Positions 6,040 to 12,194 of a stretch of 13,234 nucleotides of DNA are shown here, piece by piece. Position numbers and translations under genes: made by a program. Position 1 is the first letter of the stretch, and each line of letters starts with the position of its first letter. Below the pieces are notes generated by a model. That model worked only from the letters and a program-made list of their open reading frames with translations. It was not told where the DNA came from and did not search any database. Origin of the DNA: Solirubrobacterales bacterium (GTDB lineage Bacteria > Actinomycetota > Thermoleophilia > Solirubrobacterales > Solirubrobacteraceae); assembly GCA_016215085.1 (NCBI GenBank), contig JACRMD010000383.1:1-13234 (forward strand), written 5' to 3'.

Positions 6040-7298
6040 CAGGCGAGGTCTCCGGTCGCGGCCTGCGTGGACAGGCCCTGCATGGCCAGCTTGAAGCACT
6101 CGCGCGCGATCGTCATGCGGTGCACCTCGCTGGCCCCGTCGTAGATCCGCGCGGCGCGCGCGTCCTGGAAGATCCGCCCGACCGGGAGCTCCAGCGCGAT
6201 GCCGGCGGCGCCGTGGATCTGGACGGCGCGGTCGGCGACGCGGCCGAGCGCCTCCGACACGAACACCTTGGTCATCGCCACCTCCTGGCGGTGGGGCAGG
6301 CCGCGCTCGAGCTTCCACGCCGTGTGGAGCACCATCAGCCGGGACGCGTAGAGGTCCATCGCCGAGTCGGCGATCATCGCCTGCAGCATCTGGTGGCGCG
6401 CGAGCTCCTTGCCGAACGCCTTGCGCTCCAGCAGCCGCTTGGCGCTGAGGTCCAGCGCGCGCTGCGCCTGCCCGATCCAGCGCATCGCGTGCGCGAGCCG
6501 CCCGCCGGCCAGCCGCTTCTGGGCGATGACGAAGCCCTCGCCCTCCATGCCGAGCAGGTTCTCCGCGGGCACGCGCACGTCGGCGAGCGTGATGTAGGGG
6601 TGGCCGCCGGGGGAGTGCGAGCCGAGCCAGTCCGGGTCGTGCTCGACCTCCCAGCCGGGCGTGTCGGTCGGGACGATGATCAGCGAGTAGTCCCGGTGGC
6701 CGCGATGCCCCGCCTCCTCGTCCAGCCCCGTCTTGGCCACGACGATCGCGAAGGCGGCGCCGATCGCGCCCGTGATGCACCACTTGCGGCCGTTGAGGAC
6801 CCAGTCGTCGCCGTCACGCACCGCGGTCGTCTCCAGGTTGGTGGGGTCGCTGGAGGCGACGTCGGGCTCGGTCATCGCGAAGCACGAGCGGATCTCGCCG
6901 GCGGCCAGCGGGCGCAGCCAGCGCTCCTTCTGCGCGTCGGTGCCGGCGAGCAGCAGCGTGTGCATGTTGCCCTCGTCGGGCGCCATGCAGTTCATGCCCA
7001 GCGCGCCGAGCGGGGCGGTCCCGAGCTCCTGGGAGATGAGCGCCATGCCCAGCACGCCGACGCCGAGGCCGCCGTACTCCTCGGGCAGGTGCGGGGTGTA
7101 GATGCCGCGCTCGCGGGCGCGCTCGCGCAGCCGCTCCACCACGTGCCAGGAGCCGAGCACGTCGTCGGGGTCGGCGATGTCGGCCTCCGCCGGGCGGACG
7201 TCCTCGTCGAGGTAGTCGCGGACCCGCTGGAGCAGCAGCTGCAGCTCCACCGGGACGGTGAAGTCGATGACGCCCTCGGGCGCCGCGGCGGTGGTCAT
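6039..7298 (-). CDS. Acyl-CoA dehydrogenase, ACAD10/11-like
   Basis: A 419-residue FAD enzyme of the acyl-CoA dehydrogenase fold. It has the N-terminal helical domain (LPEEYGGLG, 71-79), the flavin-binding middle strand domain (CFAMTEPDVASSDPTNLET, 139-157; GRKWCITGA, 170-178), and the C-terminal helical domain (ERKAFGKEL, 291-299; VQIHGAAGI, 359-367). At the place where classical members have the catalytic Glu (YEGT) it reads IYDGASEVHR, giving Asp 387. Asp at this place is, as I recall, shared with ACAD10/ACAD11. Together with the kinase it may convert a phosphorylated 4-hydroxyacyl-CoA to an enoyl-CoA by phosphate elimination rather than ordinary oxidation (inference). The start ATG 7296-7298 shares one base with the TetR stop (TGATG) and has AGGAGA 7 bases upstream. 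The stop TGA overlaps the kinase start. Confidence 0.92.
   Translation of the reverse strand: MTTAAAPEGVIDFTVPVELQLLLQRVRDYLDEDVRPAEADIADPDDVLGSWHVVERLRERARERGIYTPHLPEEYGGLGVGVLGMALISQELGTAPLGALGMNCMAPDEGNMHTLLLAGTDAQKERWLRPLAAGEIRSCFAMTEPDVASSDPTNLETTAVRDGDDWVLNGRKWCITGAIGAAFAIVVAKTGLDEEAGHRGHRDYSLIIVPTDTPGWEVEHDPDWLGSHSPGGHPYITLADVRVPAENLLGMEGEGFVIAQKRLAGGRLAHAMRWIGQAQRALDLSAKRLLERKAFGKELARHQMLQAMIADSAMDLYASRLMVLHTAWKLERGLPHRQEVAMTKVFVSEALGRVADRAVQIHGAAGIALELPVGRIFQDARAARIYDGASEVHRMTIARECFKLAMQGLSTQAATGDLA
6049..6053 (-). promoter_or_regulatory. Shine-Dalgarno GGAGA for the kinase gene
   Basis: GGAGA on the minus strand lies 9 bases before ATG 6039, inside the end of the dehydrogenase gene. 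It supports the start and, with the TGATG junction, translational coupling. Confidence 0.5.
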
Positions 7299-7882
7299 CA
7301 GAGGATCTCCTCCATCAGGGATCGGAACTGCGCGACCCACCGGCGCTGGGCGGCGGGCGGCTCGAGCTGCTGCACGAGGAACCCCTCGAGCGCGGCGTTG
7401 ACGGTGTGGCCGACGGCCTCGGCGTCGCGGTCGGCCCGGATCGAGCCGTCGGCCTGGCCGGCGCGGACGAGCTCCACCATGTACTCGCGCTGGCGCGCCT
7501 GCACGCGGCGGGCGACGCCGGCGAGCTCGGGGCGGCTGGTGGTCGCCGCGAGATGGCACGAGATCAGCAGCCGGTAGAACGGCGTGCGCGAGGTGTACAG
7601 CCGCGCGGACTCGTCGATCAGCGCGAAGAGCCGCGCGCGGCCGGTGCCCGCCGAGCTGGCGGCGACGACCTGGTCGGCATGGCGGCGGATGGCCTCCTTG
7701 TAGACCGCCTCCACCAGGCCCTCCTTGGACCCGAAGTGGTGGTAGAGCGCCCCCTTGGTGACGCCGACGTCGGCGGCCACCGCGTCGAAGCGCGCGCCCA
7801 GGCCCTCGGCCGCGAACCGCTCGATCGCGGCGTCGAGCAGGCGCTGGCGGGTGACCTCGGCGGCGGCGGCCCGGACTGACAT
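7298..7882 (-). CDS. TetR/AcrR-family transcriptional repressor of the ACAD operon
   Basis: A 194-residue TetR-family protein. The DNA-binding domain occupies about residues 10-57, with recognition helix VTKGALYHHFGSKEGL; the all-helical C-terminal part is the ligand-binding and dimer domain. ATG 7880-7882 is preferred over the farther upstream codons because a consensus-like promoter ends 9 bases before it and the sequence before it is not TetR-like. It is the first gene of the operon TetR-dehydrogenase-kinase-HAD, and its TGA overlaps the dehydrogenase ATG. Family knowledge says that TetR proteins in such places are usually repressors released by an acyl-CoA. An inverted repeat over its own -10 fits autoregulation, and so control of the whole operon. 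It may also affect the divergent gene at 7998. Confidence 0.9.
   Translation of the reverse strand: MSVRAAAAEVTRQRLLDAAIERFAAEGLGARFDAVAADVGVTKGALYHHFGSKEGLVEAVYKEAIRRHADQVVAASSAGTGRARLFALIDESARLYTSRTPFYRLLISCHLAATTSRPELAGVARRVQARQREYMVELVRAGQADGSIRADRDAEAVGHTVNAALEGFLVQQLEPPAAQRRWVAQFRSLMEEIL
7306..7311 (-). promoter_or_regulatory. Shine-Dalgarno AGGAGA for the acyl-CoA dehydrogenase gene
   Basis: On the minus strand AGGAGA, within GGAGGAGA, lies 7 bases before ATG 7298, inside the last codons of the TetR gene. This is one of the strongest ribosome-binding sites in the window and decides the start. Confidence 0.6.
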
Positions 7883-7885
7883 GCC

Positions 7886-7897
7886 TACCCGAAGGTA
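7886..7897. promoter_or_regulatory. Candidate TetR operator (TACC-N4-GGTA)
   Basis: TACCCGAAGGTA is an inverted repeat with 4-bp arms, weakly extended by one more matching base on each side after a mismatch (C-N-TACC to GGTA-N-G). It covers the -10 hexamer of the TetR operon and lies just before its start codon, which is a fitting place for a repressor. The arms are short for a TetR operator, so this is only a candidate. Confidence 0.4.
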
Positions 7898-7920
7898 TGT
7901 GAAATTCGGCCAGGGTGCAA
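7892..7920 (-). promoter_or_regulatory. Predicted promoter of the TetR-ACAD-kinase-HAD operon (TTGCAC-17-TACCTT)
   Basis: On the minus strand TTGCAC (7915-7920) and TACCTT (7892-7897) are 17 bases apart, and the -10 ends 9 bases before the TetR ATG. This is the clearest promoter in the window. The mRNA would start within a few bases of the ATG. Confidence 0.65.
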
Positions 7921-7978
7921 GCGATCGCGTGTGCGGAGGCGCGCGGAGGGGCATCCCGGGCGCAACCTTCGGCACCGC

Positions 7979-7984
7979 TAGCGT
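7979..7984 (+). promoter_or_regulatory. Putative -10 hexamer TAGCGT for the glycoside-hydrolase-like gene
   Basis: TAGCGT, the hexamer found at other starts here, lies 13 bases before ATG 7998 and 95 bases from the start of the divergent TetR gene. No clear -35 or Shine-Dalgarno sequence is seen. Confidence 0.4.
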
Positions 7985-7997
7985 GTCCGTTCTCCAG

Positions 7998-9386
7998 ATG
8001 CCCCTCCTTCGCACGCTCCCCCTGCTCCTGCTGGCGTGCGCGGTCCTCGCCGTGCCCGCGCAGGCCTCCAAGACCCAGGAGGTCACCTTCGAGGCGCCCC
8101 GCGACCTCCTCGACCCGGCGACCCGCGACCAGACCTTCTCCGAGCTCGACTCGCTCGGCGTCCGCGCGCTGCGCGTCGTCCTCTACTGGCACGACGTCGC
8201 GCCCGAGGGCGACTCGCGCGTGAAGCCCAAGGCCGACATGACCGACCCGTCGGTGTACGACTGGTCGCGCTACGCGCCGGTCCTCGACGAGGCGCACAAG
8301 CGCGGCTGGAACCTGCACCTGACGGTCTCGGGCCCGGTGCCGCGGTGGGCCACCAACGGCGCCCGCGACACCGTGACCCGGCCGAGCCCCAACGAGTTCC
8401 GCATGTTCATGACCGCGGTGTCCAGGCGGTTCGGCGGGCAGGTCACGCGCTACGCGATCTGGAACGAGCCCAACCACCCGCAGTTCCTGGCGCCGCAGTA
8501 CGACAAGCGCAAGAGGCCGGTGTCGCCGACGATCTACCGCGGGCTCTACGCCGCGGCGCTGCGCGGCCTCGCCGACGCGGGCGACACCAAGCCCGTCGTG
8601 CTCGGCGAGACGGCGCCGGTCGGCACGGGCAAGGACGTCGCGCCGCTGACGTTCCTGCGCCGGGCGCTGTGCCTGAACGACCGCTACAAGAAGATCGGCA
8701 AGTGCTCCAAGGTGCGCGTCGACGGCATCGCGCACCACCCGTACACGCGGCGCTCGGGCCCCTTCTACAAGCCCTCGGGCCCCAACGACGTGACGATCGG
8801 CGTGCTCTCGCGGCTCGTCAAGGCGACCGACCGGCTGGCGAAGGCCGGCGTGGTGGCCAGGCGCGTGCCGCTGTACCTGACGGAGTTCGGCATCCAGTCC
8901 ACGCCGGACCCGCTCTACGGCGTGCCGCTGCTCCGGCAGAACGAGTACCGCAACATCTCCGAGCGCATCGCCTACAACAACTCGCGCGTCAGGGCGTTCT
9001 CGCAGTACCTGCTGCGCGACGACCTGCCGGTCGAGGGCGCGTCGAAGATCGCGCGCTACGGCGGCTTCGAGTCGGGCCTGCGGACGTCGGGCGGCAAGGA
9101 CAAGCCCGCGCTGGCCGGCTTCCGCCTGCCGCTGGCCGCCGAGAAGCGCGGGTCCGGGGTCCGGCTGTGGGGCATGGCGCGCCCGGCCGGCGGGCGGACC
9201 ACCGTCGAGGTCCAGTACCGCAACGGCTCCAAGGGGTCGTTCCGCAGGCTGGCCGCGATCACCACCGACGCGCGCGGCGCGTTCACCAAGGCGACGGCCA
9301 ACCGCAAGGGCCGCCAGTGGCGGCTGCGCTGGACCGCCGGTGACGGAACGACGTACACGTCGCCGCCCGTGCGGGCCTACGGGTAG
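7998..9386 (+). CDS. Secreted glycoside-hydrolase-like protein (clan GH-A type TIM barrel)
   Basis: A 462-residue exported protein. It begins with a Sec signal peptide (MPLLRTLPLLLLACAVLAVPAQA, with likely cleavage at AQA before Ser 24). The following 330 residues look like a clan GH-A beta/alpha barrel: early strand LGVRALRVVLYWHDVAP, acid/base E157 in IWNEPNH, and nucleophile candidate E296 in YLTEFG, spaced as expected for strands 4 and 7. Two cysteines (C225 and C236) may form a disulfide. From about residue 365 a beta-rich C-terminal domain follows (VEVQYRNGSKGSFRRL), perhaps a binding module. The family (GH5, GH39 or an unassigned one) and the substrate cannot be decided. It is divergent from the TetR operon, and the phosphatase starts 10 bases after its stop. 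An upstream in-frame GTG at 7983 is less likely. Confidence 0.82.
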   Translation: MPLLRTLPLLLLACAVLAVPAQASKTQEVTFEAPRDLLDPATRDQTFSELDSLGVRALRVVLYWHDVAPEGDSRVKPKADMTDPSVYDWSRYAPVLDEAHKRGWNLHLTVSGPVPRWATNGARDTVTRPSPNEFRMFMTAVSRRFGGQVTRYAIWNEPNHPQFLAPQYDKRKRPVSPTIYRGLYAAALRGLADAGDTKPVVLGETAPVGTGKDVAPLTFLRRALCLNDRYKKIGKCSKVRVDGIAHHPYTRRSGPFYKPSGPNDVTIGVLSRLVKATDRLAKAGVVARRVPLYLTEFGIQSTPDPLYGVPLLRQNEYRNISERIAYNNSRVRAFSQYLLRDDLPVEGASKIARYGGFESGLRTSGGKDKPALAGFRLPLAAEKRGSGVRLWGMARPAGGRTTVEVQYRNGSKGSFRRLAAITTDARGAFTKATANRKGRQWRLRWTAGDGTTYTSPPVRAYG

Positions 9387-9389
9387 CGT
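9384..9389 (+). promoter_or_regulatory. Putative -10 hexamer TAGCGT for the histidine phosphatase gene
   Basis: TAGCGT is formed by the TAG stop of the glycoside-hydrolase-like gene plus the next three bases, and ends 7 bases before GTG 9397. The same arrangement occurs at 2220-2225. No Shine-Dalgarno sequence is present in the 10-base gap, which suggests a leaderless start. Confidence 0.5.
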
Positions 9390-9396
9390 TCCGCGC

Positions 9397-9870
9397 GTGG
9401 CAGCCCAGCTCTGGCTCCTGCGGCACGGCGAGGCCGAGCCGCACGACGCCCGCCCCGACCCCGAGCGCCGGCTCACCGCGCGCGGCGAGGACCAGTCCCG
9501 CGCGGCCGGCGCCGCCCTGCACGCGCTCGGCGTCGTCTTCCAGGCCGTCTACACGAGCCCCAAGGTCCGCGCGCGCGACACCGCGCGCCTGGCCTGCGAG
9601 GCGCTGGGCGGCGAGCCGATCGAGCACGCGGCGCTCGCGGACGGCTTCTCGGCGGCCGACGCGCGCGAGCTCGTGACGGCCGGCGGCCCGGAGGAGCGCG
9701 TGCTGGTCGTCGGCCACAACCCCGACTTCGCCCAGGTCGTCCACGACCTCACCGGCGCGCGCGTGGACTTCAAGAAGGGCGGCGTGGCCGGGGTGCGCCT
9801 CGAGGGCGGCGCCGGCGAGCTCGTCGCGCTGCTGCGTCCACGCGAGCTGGACCGCATCGCCCGGCCCTGA
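9397..9870 (+). CDS. Histidine phosphatase family protein, SixA-like
   Basis: A 157-residue single-domain member of the histidine phosphatase (phosphoglycerate mutase-like) superfamily. It has the N-terminal LLRHGEAE motif with catalytic H10 and R9, the SixA-type TARGEDQSRAAG segment (28-38), YTSPKVRARDTA (52-63) with the second phosphate-binding Arg, and the second catalytic His H107 in VVGHNPDF. SixA in E. coli dephosphorylates phosphohistidine on signalling proteins; short actinobacterial members mostly have unknown substrates. GTG 9397 is chosen because it starts directly before the first strand and follows a TAGCGT hexamer by 7 bases. An earlier ATG at 9340 would overlap the preceding gene and adds low-complexity residues. 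It is followed by a TetR gene with its own promoter. Confidence 0.88.
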   Translation: MAAQLWLLRHGEAEPHDARPDPERRLTARGEDQSRAAGAALHALGVVFQAVYTSPKVRARDTARLACEALGGEPIEHAALADGFSAADARELVTAGGPEERVLVVGHNPDFAQVVHDLTGARVDFKKGGVAGVRLEGGAGELVALLRPRELDRIARP

Positions 9871-9876
9871 CCGGGC
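9859..9876. terminator. Weak hairpin over the phosphatase stop codon
   Basis: GCCCGG (9859-9864) and CCGGGC (9871-9876) form a 6-bp GC stem with the loop CCCTGA, which contains the TGA stop. No T-tract follows, so it is at best a weak or factor-assisted terminator. It directly precedes the next promoter. Confidence 0.3.
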
Positions 9877-9878
9877 CC

Positions 9879-9895
9879 TTGCACGGCGTCTGCAA
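9879..9895. promoter_or_regulatory. Candidate TetR operator TTGCA-N7-TGCAA
   Basis: A 17-bp inverted repeat with perfect 5-bp arms overlaps the -35 of the TetR gene that follows. Its position and size fit autorepression by that TetR protein. Confidence 0.5.
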
Positions 9896-9908
9896 CAACG
9901 CCTACAGT
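9879..9908 (+). promoter_or_regulatory. Predicted promoter of the TetR-NHLRC2-glycosylase genes (TTGCAC-18-TACAGT)
   Basis: TTGCAC at 9879-9884 and TACAGT at 9903-9908 are 18 bases apart. The -10 ends 10 bases before ATG 9919. The genes downstream are separated by 5 bases and by a one-base overlap, so this promoter probably serves all three. Confidence 0.6.
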
Positions 9909-9918
9909 CGGGCGCGAC

Positions 9919-10527
9919 ATGGCCGTCGACCCCGGGAGCGTCACCCACATGGACGGGCGCGCGGCGCGCTCGGCCCGCACGCGCGCGGCGATCGCCGACG
10001 CCCTGCTGGCCCTGCTCGACGAGGGCAACGTGCAGCCCACGGTCGAGGAGATCGCGCTGCGTGCCGGCGTGGCGCCGCGCACCGTCTTCCAGCACTACGC
10101 CGACCGCGACGCGCTGTTCGCGGCGATCGGGGAGCTGCAGGCCGAGCGCATCGCGCCGCTCTTCGACCACATCGACCAGAGCGGGTCGCTGGACGACCGG
10201 CTCGACGCGGTCGTCGCGCAGCGCACGCGCATCTACGAGACGATCGCGCCCGTGCGCCGCGCCGCGCTGCTGCAGGAGCCGTTCTCCGAGCAGGCCCACG
10301 AGCGGCTGGCGGCGTTCCGCGCGGCCAAGCGCCTGGACCTCGAGCGCATCTTCGCGCGCGAGATCGGGGCGCGGCCGGCCGGCGAGCAGCCGCTGCTGCG
10401 CGCGGCGCTCGGCGCGGCCGCGTCGTGGTCGTCGTGGGACGCGCTGCGCAGCCAGCAGGGGCTCGAGCCCGACAGCGCCGCGGTCGTGCTGCGCCGGATG
10501 CTGCACGCGCTGCTGACGGCGACCTGA
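9919..10527 (+). CDS. TetR/AcrR-family transcriptional regulator
   Basis: A 202-residue TetR-family protein. The N-terminal DNA-binding domain spans about residues 18-65, with the helix-turn-helix at about 40-61 (PTVEEIALRAGVAPRTVFQHYADRDALF). The rest is the helical ligand-binding and dimer domain with no recognisable ligand signature. ATG 9919 is preferred because it lies 10 bases after a predicted -10; an alternative is ATG 9949, ten codons later, closer to where most TetR domains begin. Only 5 bases separate its stop from the TTG start of the thioredoxin/NHL gene, so it probably controls that gene and the glycosylase as well as itself. It is not closely similar to the TetR protein at 7298. 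Confidence 0.9.
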   Translation: MAVDPGSVTHMDGRAARSARTRAAIADALLALLDEGNVQPTVEEIALRAGVAPRTVFQHYADRDALFAAIGELQAERIAPLFDHIDQSGSLDDRLDAVVAQRTRIYETIAPVRRAALLQEPFSEQAHERLAAFRAAKRLDLERIFAREIGARPAGEQPLLRAALGAAASWSSWDALRSQQGLEPDSAAVVLRRMLHALLTAT

Positions 10528-10532
10528 GCGCC

Positions 10533-12194
10533 TTGCACCGCGCCCGGGTCCGCGCGCCTGAGCTCCGCGGCGCCGGGGGCTGGATCGGCGTCGACGACCT
10601 GGCGCTGGCGGACCTGCGCGGCCGCGTGGTGCTCCTGCACTTCTGGACGCTGGCGTGCATCAACTGCCTGCGGGTGGTCGAGGAGCTGCGGGGCCTGGAG
10701 CGGCGCTTCGCCGGCGAGCTCGTCGTCGTCTCGGTGCACTCGCCGAAGTTCCCGCACGAGCACGACCACGAGGCGGTGCGCGCGGCGGTCGGCCGCCACC
10801 GGATCGAGCACCCGGTGCTCGACGACCCCGACATGCGGACCTGGGACGCCTACGCGGTGCGCGCGTGGCCCACGGTCGTGCTCGTCGACGCCGAGGGGCG
10901 CGTCGCGCTGACGATCTCCGGCGAGGGCCACGCCGTCGGGCTCGCGCGCGCCGTCGAGCAGCTGGTGGCCGAGGCGGGCGACGAGATCGCGCGCGGCCCG
11001 CTGGAGGTGCGCGAGCCGCCGCCGCCCGCCGGCGAGCTCGCGTTCCCGGGCAAGGTGGCGGCCTCGCCGGAGGGCGACCGGCTGGCGATCGCCGACACCG
11101 GCCACGACCGCGTGCTCGTCTGCACGCCGGGCGGCGAGGTCCTCGAGGAGGTCGGCGGGCTCTACCAGCCGCAGGGCGTGCGCTTCGACGGCGACGGCCT
11201 GCTGGTCTGCGAGACCGGCGCCGACCGCGTGTGGCGGATCGCCGGCGGGGAGCGCGAGCTGCTGCTCGACGGGATCGCCTCGCCCTGGGACGTCGTGCGC
11301 TGGCGCGGCCTCGTCGTGGTGGCCGAGGCCGGCCGCCACCGGCTGTGGGTCGTCGACGCCGACGGCGAGCCGCAGGTGCTCGCCGGCACCGGGGCGGAGG
11401 GGCTGGTCGACGGCCCGGCGCTGGCGGCGGCGCTGCCCGGCGACCCGCTGCTGCCCGGCGCGCAGCCGGCGCTCTTCGCCCAGCCGTCGGGGCTGGCCGT
11501 GGCGGGGGAGGACCTCGTGCTCGTCGACGCCGAGGCCAGCGCGCTGCGGGTCCTGCGCGGCGCGACGATGCAGGTCGAGACGCTGGTCGGCCACGGGCTC
11601 TTCGCCTGGGGCGACGCCGACGGCGACCGCGAGCGCGCCGCGCTGCAGCACCCGCTCGGCGTCGCGGCCGGCGCCGACGGCGCGCTGTTCGTCGCGGACA
11701 CCTTCAACGGGCTGCTGCGCGTGTGGCGCGGCACGCACCTGTGGACCGTGCCGGTCGAGGGCTTCGCCGAGCCCGGTGGGCTGGACGTGCTGCCCGGCGG
11801 GCGGCTGGTCGTCGCCGACACGGGCAACCACCGCGTGGTCGTCGTCGACCCCGAGGCCGCGGTCGCGGTCGCCCTCGACGTGGGCAGCGCCGCGGTGACC
11901 GCCGACACCGTCGTCGCCGAGGCCGGCGCGACGCTGCCGCTGGTGCTCGACCTCGACCTCGAGGGCGACCTGCTCGACGGCCCCGATGCCGTCCGCGTCA
12001 CCGCGTCGGCCAGCGACCCGGAGCTCCTGCGCGGCGCGACGACCTTCGCGCGCGACGCGCTGCCGGCCGAGGTCGAGCTCGAGCTCGGCGCGGGCAGCGG
12101 GCGCATCGTGGTCGAGGTGCGCGCCGCCACGTGCGACGAGCGCGCCTGTCGCGTCCGGCGCACCCAGCACGCCTACGATGTGGTCCTCACCTGA
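10533..12194 (+). CDS. Thioredoxin-like / NHL beta-propeller protein, NHLRC2-like
   Basis: A 553-residue cytosolic protein with the three-part design of animal NHLRC2. First is a thioredoxin-like domain (about 10-150) with the active-site motif WTLACINC (C42 and C45) and VHSPKFPHEHD. Second is an NHL-repeat beta-propeller (about 171-450) with typical blades such as LAIADTGHDRVLV, SPWDVV, FAQPSGLAV, LQHPLGVAA and VVADTGNHRVVVV. Third is a C-terminal beta domain ending in a second Cys pair, C534 and C539 (CDERAC). No signal peptide is present. The start is uncertain. TTG 10533 gives a family-like N-terminus (RAPELRGAGGWIG) and is the first start codon of the accepted set after the TetR stop, but it lacks a good Shine-Dalgarno sequence. 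The molecular function of the family is poorly known; a thiol redox role is likely. Its stop overlaps the glycosylase start. Confidence 0.86.
   Translation: MHRARVRAPELRGAGGWIGVDDLALADLRGRVVLLHFWTLACINCLRVVEELRGLERRFAGELVVVSVHSPKFPHEHDHEAVRAAVGRHRIEHPVLDDPDMRTWDAYAVRAWPTVVLVDAEGRVALTISGEGHAVGLARAVEQLVAEAGDEIARGPLEVREPPPPAGELAFPGKVAASPEGDRLAIADTGHDRVLVCTPGGEVLEEVGGLYQPQGVRFDGDGLLVCETGADRVWRIAGGERELLLDGIASPWDVVRWRGLVVVAEAGRHRLWVVDADGEPQVLAGTGAEGLVDGPALAAALPGDPLLPGAQPALFAQPSGLAVAGEDLVLVDAEASALRVLRGATMQVETLVGHGLFAWGDADGDRERAALQHPLGVAAGADGALFVADTFNGLLRVWRGTHLWTVPVEGFAEPGGLDVLPGGRLVVADTGNHRVVVVDPEAAVAVALDVGSAAVTADTVVAEAGATLPLVLDLDLEGDLLDGPDAVRVTASASDPELLRGATTFARDALPAEVELELGAGSGRIVVEVRAATCDERACRVRRTQHAYDVVLT

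Noticed and set aside
8028..8039. Lipobox-like LLAC in the signal peptide at 7998
   Set aside because: The hydrophobic stretch continues past the Cys and ends in AVPAQA, which fits ordinary signal peptidase I cleavage better; Leu at -2 is also atypical for a lipobox.
7301..9476. Upstream extension of the dehydrogenase reading frame
   Set aside because: The long open frame is antisense to the glycoside-hydrolase gene and in another frame over the TetR gene. Only the part from ATG 7298 matches an acyl-CoA dehydrogenase.
10533..10538. TTGCAC as a -35 or second operator half-site before the NHLRC2-like gene
   Set aside because: No -10 follows at 16-18 bases and no inverted partner is present; the bases are better explained as the TTG start and second codon.
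12174..12179. TACGAT as a -10 for the glycosylase gene
   Set aside because: It lies 14 bases before the ATG with no -35, inside the coding end of the NHLRC2-like gene. The one-base overlap of the two genes already explains translation by coupling.
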